From: Paraburkholderia ginsengiterrae
GTDB lineage: Bacteria; Pseudomonadota; Gammaproteobacteria; Burkholderiales; Burkholderiaceae
NCBI RefSeq assembly: GCF_001645125.1
Contig: NZ_LXKA01000011.1
Location: 1 to 64,000 of the forward strand
DNA length: 64,000 nucleotides
Reading direction: 5' to 3'
In this document: positions 42,279-51,045 of the stretch, one piece after another
Position numbering within the stretch: the stretch's first letter is position 1
How the letters are laid out: each line of letters begins with the position of its first letter
Program-made: the position numbers and the translations under genes
The notes under the pieces: generated by a model
Told to the model about the DNA's origin: nothing
The model's database searches: none
The model's input: only the letters and a program-made list of their open reading frames with translations

Positions 42279-43714
42279 ACGAATTTCTCCGCACAGGCCA
42301 CTACATCGGCGGAGAGTGGTGCGCAAGCGCTAGCACGTATGCCGTTCTGAATCCCGCGACGGGTGAGGTGATTGCCAACGTCGCGAAAGGCGGCGCGGCG
42401 GAAACGCTGCAAGCCATCGCAGCGGCCGAGCGCACTTTCCCGGCATGGCGTTCGCTGACCGCCAAAGAGCGCGGCGCCCGTGTTCGGCGCTGGGGCGAGC
42501 TGATGCTCGAGAACCGCGAGGCGCTCGCCGCACTGATGACGCTCGAGCAGGGCAAGCCGCTTGCCGAAGCTCGCGGCGAAGTCGGCTATGCGGCCAGCTT
42601 CCTCGAATGGTTCGCTGAGGAAGCGAAGCGTGCCTACGGCGACGTGATCCCGAGCCCCAATCCGAACGCGAAGATCATCGTGACGCGCGAACCGGTGGGC
42701 GTGGTCGCGGCGATCACGCCGTGGAATTTCCCGCTTGCCATGATCACGCGCAAGGCCGGTCCCGCGCTCGCGGCCGGTTGCACGATGGTGCTCAAGCCCT
42801 CGGAAGAAACGCCGTTGTCGGCGTTCGCGCTGGCGGTGCTGGCCGAGAAGGCAGGTATCCCGGCCGGCGTATTCAATGTCGTTTCCGGCGATGCGGTCGC
42901 GATCGGCGGCGCGCTCACGGAATCGGAGGTGGTGCGCAAGCTGTCGTTCACCGGCTCGACGCGGGTCGGCAAGCTGCTCGCGAAGCAGTCCGCGGATACG
43001 CTGAAGAAGCTCTCGCTCGAACTCGGCGGGAATGCGCCCTTTATCGTATTCGACGACGCAGATATCGATGCCGCCGTGCAAGGCGCGATGGCGTCGAAAT
43101 TCCGCAATACCGGGCAGACGTGTGTGTGCGTGAATCGCTTCTACGTGCAGGACGGCATTTACGATGCGTTCACGTCAGCGCTGACGCAGGCGGTGCGCAA
43201 GATGCGTATTGGCAACGGTTTGCAGGGCGAGTTCGAGCAAGGTCCGTTGATCAATCGGGCGGCGCTGAAGAAGGTCGAAACGCACGTTGCCGACGCGTTG
43301 CAAAAGGGCGCGAAGATTTTGACTGGCGGCAAACCGCATGCGCTCGGCGGCACCTTTTACGAACCCACTGTTCTGACGGATGCCTCCGCCTCGATGCTGA
43401 TCGCCGGAGAAGAAACGTTCGGTCCGGTCGCAGCGTGCTTCCGCTTCAAGACCGAAGAGGAGGCGATTGCCGCGGCGAACGACACACCGTTCGGTTTGTC
43501 GGCGTATTTCTACACGCGGGATCTGGCCCGCGCATGGCGTGTGGGCGAAGCGCTGGAAAGCGGCATGGTCGGCATCAACGAGGGCATTCTCTCCACGGAA
43601 GTCGCGCCGTTCGGTGGCGTCAAGCAATCCGGCCTCGGCCGCGAAGGCTCGAAGTACGGGCTCGATGAATACACCGAACTGAAGTACATGATGATGGGCG
43701 GCCTCGGACGCTAA
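42275..43714 (+). CDS. NAD(P)-dependent aldehyde dehydrogenase, succinate-semialdehyde dehydrogenase type
   Basis: 479 residues from the ATG at 42275, which overlaps the AKR stop. Full ALDH motifs: VVAAITPWNFPLAM (Asn of the oxyanion hole), KLSFTGSTRVGKLL, KKLSLELGGNAPFIVFDDAD (general-base Glu), and the nucleophile Cys in NTGQTCVCVNRFYVQDG. GINEGILSTEVAPFGGVKQS near the end is characteristic of the GabD/DavD group oxidising succinate- or glutarate-semialdehyde to the acid. No gabT lies nearby, so another semialdehyde, perhaps made with the AKR, is possible. Confidence 0.88.
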   Translation: MNEFLRTGHYIGGEWCASASTYAVLNPATGEVIANVAKGGAAETLQAIAAAERTFPAWRSLTAKERGARVRRWGELMLENREALAALMTLEQGKPLAEARGEVGYAASFLEWFAEEAKRAYGDVIPSPNPNAKIIVTREPVGVVAAITPWNFPLAMITRKAGPALAAGCTMVLKPSEETPLSAFALAVLAEKAGIPAGVFNVVSGDAVAIGGALTESEVVRKLSFTGSTRVGKLLAKQSADTLKKLSLELGGNAPFIVFDDADIDAAVQGAMASKFRNTGQTCVCVNRFYVQDGIYDAFTSALTQAVRKMRIGNGLQGEFEQGPLINRAALKKVETHVADALQKGAKILTGGKPHALGGTFYEPTVLTDASASMLIAGEETFGPVAACFRFKTEEEAIAAANDTPFGLSAYFYTRDLARAWRVGEALESGMVGINEGILSTEVAPFGGVKQSGLGREGSKYGLDEYTELKYMMMGGLGR

Positions 43715-44057
43715 ACCGGCCGGATACCGGGCACACAGCGGCGACGAGCGGCAAAACCGGCAAAAACCGACAACAATCGGCGCGTGGCTCGACCACGCGC
43801 CGATACTCGCAGGCGGCCCTTTCCACCCTCGGCCGCCCCCAGACGTGTATCATTCGTTCCCTGCGCTGTTCTGCGCTGGCGATTCCCGTATTGTCGAACG
43901 CTTGTTCGTGACCTGTTTCCGACGCGGCCGAGTTGCCACTGTGATGCGGGTTCCGGCCCAATTCCCGCAGCTCGACGCCGCCGCGCAAGGCGTGGCACAC
44001 CGGCCGCCACAAGCCGCCGGGAACCGCCCGAACCCCTATCCGTGACCGCCAGACCCG
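43715..44057. other. Intergenic region before prfC
   Basis: 343 bases. Apart from the hairpin at 43776-43804 no gene or clear promoter is seen. Plus-strand frames at 43784-44122 run into prfC and are noise. Confidence 0.4.
43776..43804 (+). terminator. Perfect 12-bp hairpin after the aldehyde dehydrogenase gene
   Basis: ATCGGCGCGTGG (43776-43787) and CCACGCGCCGAT (43793-43804) pair perfectly around a five-base loop, 62 bases past the gene. No T run follows, so it may be a Rho-assisted terminator. Confidence 0.5.
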
Positions 44058-45659
44058 ATGTCAGTCTCCGAACTCAAACGCCGCCGCACCTTCGCGGTCA
44101 TTTCCCACCCGGACGCGGGTAAGACCACGCTCACGGAAAAGCTGCTGCTGTTCTCGGGCGCGATTCAGATCGCCGGCACCGTGAAGGGCCGCAAGAGCAA
44201 TCGCTACGCGACGTCCGACTGGATGGAGATCGAAAAGCAGCGCGGCATTTCGGTGGCGAGCTCGGTGATGCAGTTCGAGTACGGCGACGCCGTCATCAAC
44301 CTGCTCGACACGCCGGGCCACGAAGACTTCTCCGAAGATACCTACCGCGTGCTGACGGCGGTCGACGCCGACGTGATGGTGATCGACGGCGCCAATGGTG
44401 TCGAAGCGCAAACGCTGAAGCTGCTCGAAGTCTGCCGCAGCCGCAAAACGCCGATCGTCACCTTCATCAACAAGCTCGACCGTGAAGTGCGCGAGCCGCT
44501 CGAACTGCTCGACGAAATCGAACAGCACCTGGGCGTTGCCGCTGTGCCGTTCACCTGGCCGATCGGCATGGGCAAGGAATTCCAAGGCGTCTACGACGTC
44601 CAGCGCGACCAGGTGCGCCTGTTCCGCGCAGGGCAAGACAAAGCCGGCGGCGAAGTCGAAACACTGCAGGCTCTCGGCGACGAGGAAGGCGAACGCCGCT
44701 TCGGCCATAGCTGGGTCAAGGCGAAGGAAGAAATCGATCTGATCACCGGCGCCACGCCCGATTTCGATCGTGAACAGTTCCTGGCCGGCCAGCAGTCGCC
44801 TGTGCTGTTCGGCTCGGCGATCAACAACTTCGGCGTGAAGGAAATTCTCGACGCGCTGGTCGATCTGGCGCCGCCGCCGTCCATGCGCATGACGGTGCAG
44901 CGTCCGGTGATGCCGGACGAGCCGAAGTTCACCGGTGTCGTGTTCAAGGTGCAGGCGAACATGGACCTGGCGCACCGCGACCGCGTGGCGTTCATTCGCG
45001 TGTGTTCGGGGCGCTTCGAGCGCGGCATGGCCGTCAAGGTGACGCGTTCGAACAAGACCTTCCGCGCCAACAACGTGGTGACGTTCCTGTCGCAGCGTCG
45101 TGAAACCGTGAGCGAGGCGTATCCGGGCGACATCATCGGTATCCCGAATCACGGCACGCTGAGTCTCGGCGACACGCTGACCGAAGGAGAACTGTTGCAG
45201 TTCGTCGGCCTGCCGTTCTTTGCGCCGGAAATTTTCCAGACCGTGGAAGTGGTCGATCCGATGCGCGCGAAACAACTCGGCGAAGCGCTCAAGCAGCTCG
45301 GCGAGGAAGGCGCGATTCAGGTGTTCCGCCCGGAAGTGGGCGGGCTGATGATTCTCGGCGCGGTCGGGCAACTGCAGTTCGAAGTGGTGTCGCATCGTCT
45401 GTCGACCGAGTACAAGGTCGATGTGCGGATGGCGCCGGCCCGCTATCGCCTGTCACGCTGGGTGACTTGCGACGATGCAGCCGAATTGCGCCGTTTCACC
45501 GATTCGTACGCGGCACGGATCGCCCTCGATGCGTCGGACGCACCGACCTATCTGGCCTCGCACGTGTCCGAGATCGAAGTCGCGCAGAAGGCCTGGCCGA
45601 AGATCGTGTTCAACGAGTTGCGCGAGCACTCCGGCGCGCCGTTCAGGAAGTCGATGTAG
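44058..45659 (+). CDS. prfC: Peptide chain release factor 3
   Basis: 533 residues, the expected RF3 length. This translational GTPase recycles RF1/RF2 from the ribosome after termination. The G1 loop is ISHPDAGKTTLTEKLL; switch II is LLDTPGHEDFSEDTYR; the base-recognition loop is TFINKLDRE. The C-terminal part VFRPEVGGLMILGAVGQLQF is the RF3-specific domain 3 signature. It is transcribed alone and ends at a strong terminator 40 bases downstream. No frame loss or missing residues seen. Confidence 0.97.
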   Translation: MSVSELKRRRTFAVISHPDAGKTTLTEKLLLFSGAIQIAGTVKGRKSNRYATSDWMEIEKQRGISVASSVMQFEYGDAVINLLDTPGHEDFSEDTYRVLTAVDADVMVIDGANGVEAQTLKLLEVCRSRKTPIVTFINKLDREVREPLELLDEIEQHLGVAAVPFTWPIGMGKEFQGVYDVQRDQVRLFRAGQDKAGGEVETLQALGDEEGERRFGHSWVKAKEEIDLITGATPDFDREQFLAGQQSPVLFGSAINNFGVKEILDALVDLAPPPSMRMTVQRPVMPDEPKFTGVVFKVQANMDLAHRDRVAFIRVCSGRFERGMAVKVTRSNKTFRANNVVTFLSQRRETVSEAYPGDIIGIPNHGTLSLGDTLTEGELLQFVGLPFFAPEIFQTVEVVDPMRAKQLGEALKQLGEEGAIQVFRPEVGGLMILGAVGQLQFEVVSHRLSTEYKVDVRMAPARYRLSRWVTCDDAAELRRFTDSYAARIALDASDAPTYLASHVSEIEVAQKAWPKIVFNELREHSGAPFRKSM

Positions 45660-45699
45660 GCTTCGCGCGCGCTCGCGCGAGGAACCGCAAGGTAAAGTA

Positions 45700-45732
45700 A
45701 AAAGGCCCCGTTTGCGACAAACGGGGCCTTTT
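45700..45732. terminator. Bidirectional terminator after prfC
   Basis: AAAAGGCCCCGTTT and AAACGGGGCCTTTT form a perfect 14-bp stem with a five-base loop. A tracts on one side and T tracts on the other let it stop transcription both from prfC and from the convergent LysR-type gene. Confidence 0.9.
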
Positions 45733-45751
45733 CGTTTCAGAAGCGCCTCGG

Positions 45752-46642
45752 CTATTGATCAGCCTGCTCCGGGCAAGCCAGCTTCAACACCTCTTCCCGC
45801 AACCACCCGGCGAGCGCCTGCACATGTTCGAGCCCCACATGACGCTCTGGGATATCCAGCCAATAGCCGAACGGCCCGTTCACTTCGACGTCGGAAAACA
45901 GCGCGAGACGGCCGTCCGCCAATTCCTCGATGATCATGTTCCGGTCGACGACCGCCAGCCCCGCGCCCTTAACCGCCGCGCGAATGGCCTGTTCGAGCGT
46001 CGAGAACTCGATTCCATTGTCCGCGTAACGCGCGGGCAAGCCTGCCTTCGCCAGCCAGTTCGGCCACAGTTCAAGGCGCGCGTCGTTGTACAGCACGTGC
46101 AACGCCGGCATCCGCTCGAGCAGCGCGTCGAGCGGTTGTTCGAGCAGGCGCGGCACGCCGACGAGCACGTGGCGCTCCATCAGCAGCAATTCGGAATGCG
46201 CGTCGGGCAAGGCCTCGCGGCCAAAGCGGATCTGGCAATGGCAGTCGGCGTTCGCGTCGGTCCGAACGGATAGCTCGACGTCGGGCAACTCCACGGCGAG
46301 CGAACCGAGCCGCGGCGAAAACCATTGCGTCGCAAAAGTGGGCGGCATCGCGAGCACGAGGCGCCGCCGGCCGTTGGCCGCCGTAATCTGGCGGAAGCCG
46401 CGCTCGATCGTGTCGAAGGCCTCGGACAGGCAAGGCAGCAGTTGCAGACCCGCCGGCGTCAGGCGGATGCCTTTGTGATCGCGCTCGAACAGTTTTGCGC
46501 CGAGCGATTCTTCGAGCAGTTTGATCTGCCGGCTCACGGCGCCTTGGGTCACGCACAGCGCAATGGCCGCGCGGTTGAAGCTCATGTGACGGGCTGTCTC
46601 TTCGAAAAAGCGCAACGCGATCAGCGATGGCAATCGCCGCAT
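45752..46642 (-). CDS. LysR-family regulator, GcvA-like
   Basis: 296 residues. The N-terminal winged helix opens MRRLPSLIALRFFEETARHM and carries SFNRAAIALCVTQGAVSRQI, the LysR recognition helix; SLGAKLFERDHKGIRLTPAG ends the domain. The C-terminal effector half (about 90-290) resembles GcvA/AmpR regulators. It is convergent with prfC and divergent from the Pat-like gene at 46909, which it might regulate. LysR proteins usually sit beside a target; the 266-base gap holds no repeated T-N11-A site that I can see. Confidence 0.88.
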   Translation of the reverse strand: MRRLPSLIALRFFEETARHMSFNRAAIALCVTQGAVSRQIKLLEESLGAKLFERDHKGIRLTPAGLQLLPCLSEAFDTIERGFRQITAANGRRRLVLAMPPTFATQWFSPRLGSLAVELPDVELSVRTDANADCHCQIRFGREALPDAHSELLLMERHVLVGVPRLLEQPLDALLERMPALHVLYNDARLELWPNWLAKAGLPARYADNGIEFSTLEQAIRAAVKGAGLAVVDRNMIIEELADGRLALFSDVEVNGPFGYWLDIPERHVGLEHVQALAGWLREEVLKLACPEQADQ

Positions 46643-46908
46643 AAATCACCTTCAGTTTCTTTTGGTCATCCGGGGGCCGACCGCTAGCGCAGCGACATGA
46701 CGATTGTCGCATTTACGCTCGTCTTTTTTCTTGATCTCGATAACAAATATCCGCGCCGCGCGCTTTTCGCTTTTGGTGGCGAGCACAATCGGGGGCATTT
46801 CATGCCATCACGATGGCACGCCGCGCAAATGCCCGACTTCGCCTATGCTGACGAAGACGCGCGCCTTGCGGCCAGGCCGGCGCGCCTTTCCCCGTCTTCG
46901 GAGCGCCC

Positions 46909-49314
46909 GTGACCGTTCGCAATCTCGACGCCTTGTTCCGTCCCAAATCTGTCGCCGTGATCGGCGCCTCCGAGCGGCCCGGCAGCACCGGCGCGATGGT
47001 GTGGGCGCGCGTGCTGGAAGGGGGCTTCGACGGCCCGCTCTGGCCGGTCAACCCGAAGTACGACACGCTCGGCGGCCACGCGGTGATCGGCGACCCCGGC
47101 GACTTGCCGCAAGCGCCCACCGTCGCGGTGATCTGCACCCCGCCGTCTACGTGGCCGGGGATCATCCACAAGCTTGGCGGGCTGGGCACGCGCGCGGCGA
47201 TTATCGTCGGCGAGGTGCGTAGCGACGACGACCGGCTCGCGCTGCGGCACGCCCTGTCGGCGGCCCGGCCGAATCTGCTGCGCATCGTCGGGCCGGGCAG
47301 TCTCGGCGTGGTGTCGCCGGCGCTGTGCGCGCATCTTGGCGCGCCGTCGTGCACGGTCAAGGCGGGCGGCGTGGCGTGGGTGTCGCAGTCCAACGCGCTG
47401 ACCAATGCCGTGCTCGGCTGGGCGCACGCCCGCGGGCTCGGTTTTTCGCACGCGGTGGCACTCGGCGGCGAGGCGGACGTGGACGCGGGCGACGTGCTCG
47501 ACTATCTGGCGAGCGACCCCGGCACACGCGCCATCCTGCTCGAACTGGATAGCGTGCGGGCGGCGCGCAAGTTCATGTCGGCGGCGCGCGCGGCGGCGCG
47601 CAACAAGCCGGTGCTGGCGCTGCGCTCCGGCCGCTCCGATCCCGCCGACGCGCTTTATACAGCCGCGTTCCGGCGAGCGGGCATGGTGCGCGTCGATTCG
47701 CTCGACGATCTGCTCGACGAAATCGAAACGCTCGGCGTGGGCCGCGTGGCGGCAGGCGCGACAGCGACCCTGATTACCAGCGACCGCGGTCTTGCCACGC
47801 TCGCCTGCGACGCCTTCGCCGCAGCCGGCGGCATGCTCGCGCCATGGCCGAAGGAGGCCTGCGACGCCCTGCGCCAGGCGCTGCCGCACGCCGTCGGCGG
47901 CAACCCGCTGCAACTCGGCGACGACGCCCGGCCCGAGCATTTCGGCACCGCGCTTCAGTTGCTGGCGAACCATCGCAGCTCCGGCACGGCCTTCGTGGTC
48001 CACGCATCGACACACGGAGCGCCGGTCGGCGAGGTCGCGCAGGCACTGATCGCGAACCAGCGTTTCGCGTATCGCGGTTTGCTCGCGTGCTTCTTCGGCG
48101 GGGTGGATGCCGCCACGCGCGATGCGCTGCACGCCCAGGGCATTCCGGTTCATACGACCCCGCAGCGCCTCGCACGCGCCTTCGCGCGGCTGGTCGATTA
48201 CCGGATGGGGCGCGAGTTGCTGATGCAGACGCCGGAAGGCTTGCCGGAGCGCGTCCCGGAAGCGATCGACGCCGCTCAGGCGCAGGCCCGCGCGGCGCTC
48301 GCCGCAGGTGAGCACCAACTAACCGGCGAAGTGGCGACGCGGTTTCTCGCGCGTTTCGGGCTGGCGGTAGAAGCGCAAACGGTCAATCCGGGGGAGGCCA
48401 AGGCGCCCTGCGCGGATGACGTTACCAAGCCGGTCGTCGACATCAAGGTCGAGCTTCACGACGACGACAACTTCGGCCCGGTTTTCAGTTTCACGGCGCC
48501 ACCGGTGGATGGCGTGTCCGAGCCGCTGCGCGTCTACGGCCTGCCGCCGCTGAATCCGATGTTGGCGCGGGATCTCGTCACGCGCTCGCGTTATGCGCGG
48601 CTCGCTGATCCGGAGCCGGCTCTCACCGCGCTGACGGCGCTCTCGCAAGCTGTCTGCGACGTCAAGGAGCTCGTCGGTCTCGCGCTGACGCTGAGGGTGT
48701 ACCGCGATCACGTGATGTTGGTCGAGCCCACGTTGAGCCTGGCGGCCACGCGCAGCCGCTTCGCGATCGTGCCCTATCCGCGCCGCTTCGAAGAGACGCT
48801 GGAGTGGCAAGGCGTGCAGGTGACCGTGCGGCCGATTCGTCCGGAAGACGAGGCCGCGCATCATGACTTCGTCGAAGCCATGACGCCGGAAGATTTACGT
48901 CTGCGGTTTTTTGGCGCGGTGGGCAACTTCGACCATTCGGAACTCGCGCGCATGACGCAGATCGACTACGACCGCGAAATGGCGCTGATCGTCACCGTGC
49001 AAAGCGAAGAGGGTTTGACGAGGACGCTGGGTGTGGTGCGGGCGGTGGCCGACCCCGGCAACGAAACGGCCGAGTTCGCGGTGGCGGTGCGCTCGGACCA
49101 GAAAGGCCGGCGCCTCGGCCAGTTGCTGATGGACCGGATTATCAAATACGCGCGGGCGCGCGGCATTCATTGGCTGGTGGGCGAGGCGCTGCGCGAGAAC
49201 GGTCCGATGATCGCGCTCGCGAAGGCGAGCGGTTTTACGATGGTACGGACCGAGGATCCCGGCATAGTCGGCTTCCGTATGGCGCTGGATGAACCGGCGG
49301 CAACGGGCGCCTAA
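46909..49314 (+). CDS. Pat-like GNAT acetyltransferase fused to a shortened acyl-CoA-ligase region
   Basis: 801 residues from a GTG start; full Pat/YfiQ-type proteins have about 890. The CoA-binding domain comes first (RPKSVAVIGASERPGSTGAM), then a succinyl-CoA-ligase-like domain (GVAWVSQSNALTNAVLGWAH). The ATP-grasp region is reduced: after VATRFLARFGLAVEAQT the sequence jumps to VVDIKVELHDDDNFGPVFSF. The LKI...HKSDVGGV part that binds ATP, about 80 residues, is missing. The C-terminal GNAT domain is intact (VTVRPIRPEDEAAHHDFVEA; VAVRSDQKGRRLGQLLMD). This class acetylates lysines of acyl-CoA synthetases and others. Ligase activity is probably absent, but family members already lack it in many cases. 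Confidence 0.85.
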   Translation: MTVRNLDALFRPKSVAVIGASERPGSTGAMVWARVLEGGFDGPLWPVNPKYDTLGGHAVIGDPGDLPQAPTVAVICTPPSTWPGIIHKLGGLGTRAAIIVGEVRSDDDRLALRHALSAARPNLLRIVGPGSLGVVSPALCAHLGAPSCTVKAGGVAWVSQSNALTNAVLGWAHARGLGFSHAVALGGEADVDAGDVLDYLASDPGTRAILLELDSVRAARKFMSAARAAARNKPVLALRSGRSDPADALYTAAFRRAGMVRVDSLDDLLDEIETLGVGRVAAGATATLITSDRGLATLACDAFAAAGGMLAPWPKEACDALRQALPHAVGGNPLQLGDDARPEHFGTALQLLANHRSSGTAFVVHASTHGAPVGEVAQALIANQRFAYRGLLACFFGGVDAATRDALHAQGIPVHTTPQRLARAFARLVDYRMGRELLMQTPEGLPERVPEAIDAAQAQARAALAAGEHQLTGEVATRFLARFGLAVEAQTVNPGEAKAPCADDVTKPVVDIKVELHDDDNFGPVFSFTAPPVDGVSEPLRVYGLPPLNPMLARDLVTRSRYARLADPEPALTALTALSQAVCDVKELVGLALTLRVYRDHVMLVEPTLSLAATRSRFAIVPYPRRFEETLEWQGVQVTVRPIRPEDEAAHHDFVEAMTPEDLRLRFFGAVGNFDHSELARMTQIDYDREMALIVTVQSEEGLTRTLGVVRAVADPGNETAEFAVAVRSDQKGRRLGQLLMDRIIKYARARGIHWLVGEALRENGPMIALAKASGFTMVRTEDPGIVGFRMALDEPAATGA

Positions 49315-49320
49315 GCGGCC

Positions 49321-49866
49321 TCAGGCCGCCAGCTTGGCGATGGCTTCGTCGACTTGCGCGCGCGTCACGGCCAGTTCTTCGAGCCACGCATCCCCATACA
49401 CCGCGCCGGTTTCTCGCTCCAGCCGCGCGATGGTCGCCGCGCAACGGATTGCATCCTTCGGCGTGGCGATGAACGACTTCACCGACTCACCTGCCTTGAA
49501 CGCGTCGAACAGCGGCACGCGAATGTCGTCCGGCAGCGCGCGCGCCGTCCACTGGTAGGGCTTGCCGTTGTACGTGAACGACGGCGGCAGCACGCGTTCT
49601 TTCTTGGCTGCCGGAATCAGGCCGTACGTGCGTGCAGCCTCGCCGATCTGCTCCGGCGAAAACAGCTCGTCCGGGCTGATGTCGAATTGCTGGATGAAGT
49701 TTTCGATGCTTTGCATCGCCGCCGCGCGGTCGTCGCGGCGCTTTTGCGCATGAGCAACGATGTCGCGCAATTCGTCGGCTTCCTCGGACGTGATCGTGAA
49801 GCTCGACTGCTTCTGCTGGAGTTCGGAAAAACGCTGGAATTCGGAATCGGTCAGAAGTTTCGCCAT
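49321..49866 (-). CDS. Diverged H-NS-like protein
   Basis: About 181 residues from the ATG at 49866; ATGs at 49887 and 49899 are also possible, none with a clear ribosome site. A helical N-terminus (EEADELRDIVAHAQKRRDDR) leads to FIQQFDISPDELF, which parallels the YDITAEELGF of the H-NS at 39740. Then SFTYNGKPYQWTARALPDDI sits where the H-NS DNA-binding core would be, but the GRG motif is lost. A C-terminal extension (ATIARLERETGAVYGDAW) is extra. I read it as an H-NS relative with altered DNA contacts; it could instead be an unrelated conserved hypothetical. Transcribed toward the Pat-like gene, six bases away. Confidence 0.6.
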   Translation of the reverse strand: MAKLLTDSEFQRFSELQQKQSSFTITSEEADELRDIVAHAQKRRDDRAAAMQSIENFIQQFDISPDELFSPEQIGEAARTYGLIPAAKKERVLPPSFTYNGKPYQWTARALPDDIRVPLFDAFKAGESVKSFIATPKDAIRCAATIARLERETGAVYGDAWLEELAVTRAQVDEAIAKLAA

Positions 49867-49991
49867 TGCTTGTCGATGGGCGCGCATGAGCGAACCCATG
49901 CGGCGTGATTTTTGAGAGGGTCGCCATTCTAAACCATGTGCGCGAGCGGCCGATTTTCATCGGGCCGCCGCTCTCGCTGTGCCGTGCCGCG

Positions 49992-50780
49992 CTAGGCGGC
50001 GTGCTCGTGAACCATCGACAGCGCCTGCACCGTGTCGCGCAATAGGACAGTGGCCGCTTCCAGCGTCGGCGCGACGTATTCGTCGATACGCCGCAAGTAC
50101 GGACAGGTGAGCGCCGCAATGGCCTGGCCGGACGGCCCCTGGATTGGGAAGGTCACGTCGGTCACGCCGAATGTCTGCTGACTGTCCTTCTGCGAGAAAC
50201 CGGCCGAGCGAATCCGCTCGCAGGCTTCTTCGAGCGCGCCGCGATCGATGGTGACCTCGCCTTTCACCTTGGTGTGTTCGGCCAGCATCTGTTCGCGCTG
50301 CTCCATGCTTTGAAACGCGAGCATCACGCGCCCCGAACCCGTGTCGATCAGGCCGACCCGCGAGCCGAGCCGCACCGACATGCCCCATGTACCTGGACCA
50401 TCCACCTGGGCGATCACCAGCAGATTGCCGCGGTCGTATACCGCGAGATGACACGATTGTTCAGCAGCATCCGCAAAGCGCTGCATGAGCGGTAGCGCTT
50501 CGGAGATCAGACGGTTCATCGGCGGATGACGATGAGCGAGCGCGTACAGCTTGAGGCTCAGCGAGTAACGGTCTCCCCCCGTCGAGCGCACCACGTACTG
50601 CCGCGCGACCAGCCGTTCAAGCATGCGATACATCTCGCTCGCATTGCGTCCCAGCAGCTTGGTGATTTCGGCGCGCGTCAGCCCTTCCTTTTGCTCGGCA
50701 AGCAGCTCGAGGATGTCGAGGCCTTTATCCAGCGCGGGGGCGCGGTAGCGGTCTGCGTCGTCTTTGTCTTCTGCGTCCAT
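49992..50780 (-). CDS. IclR-family regulator of the fucose operon
   Basis: 262 residues from the ATG at 50780; an upstream ATG at 50810 is possible. The N-terminal winged helix (KGLDILELLAEQKEGLTRAE, then ITKLLGRNASEMYRMLERLV) and the C-terminal effector domain (CHLAVYDRGNLLVIAQVDGP, then GVTDVTFPIQGPSGQAIAAL) define the IclR family. It is divergent from the nine-gene operon at 51046-60049, whose promoter overlaps a short inverted repeat. Control by fucose, fuconate or 2-keto-3-deoxyfuconate is likely (inference). Confidence 0.88.
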   Translation of the reverse strand: MDAEDKDDADRYRAPALDKGLDILELLAEQKEGLTRAEITKLLGRNASEMYRMLERLVARQYVVRSTGGDRYSLSLKLYALAHRHPPMNRLISEALPLMQRFADAAEQSCHLAVYDRGNLLVIAQVDGPGTWGMSVRLGSRVGLIDTGSGRVMLAFQSMEQREQMLAEHTKVKGEVTIDRGALEEACERIRSAGFSQKDSQQTFGVTDVTFPIQGPSGQAIAALTCPYLRRIDEYVAPTLEAATVLLRDTVQALSMVHEHAA

Positions 50781-50902
50781 GGTGAGCGAGGTCTCGTGCG
50801 TTTTTCTCATTATCTGGCGCGTCAGTGTAAGTGCGTGGCAAATCTCGTGTATCACGATGCCCGTCCAGGGAAAACACGGACGTTTGATGCAGCGCACATT
50901 CC

Positions 50903-50935
50903 TTGACTTCATAAAGTTCGTATATGAATAATACG
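50903..50935 (+). promoter_or_regulatory. Promoter and probable IclR operator of the fucose operon
   Basis: TTGACT (50903-50908) and AATAAT (50927-50932) are -35 and -10 elements 18 bases apart. CGTAT (50919-50923) and ATACG (50931-50935) form an inverted repeat with a seven-base spacer that covers the -10. The leader before the first gene would be about 105 bases. Confidence 0.6.
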
Positions 50936-51045
50936 TTCATTGGTGAATGAGCGCACGCCAATACTCGATAAGAAAGCGCAGAACGAAGCGCCGGCATCCC
51001 GATGCCGGATCACGCAGTTCCCACAACGCAGATCTGGAGACAACC

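Noticed and set aside
46843-48318. 491-residue minus-strand frame opposite the Pat-like gene
   Set aside because: Same GC-driven shadow effect; the plus strand has intact domain motifs.
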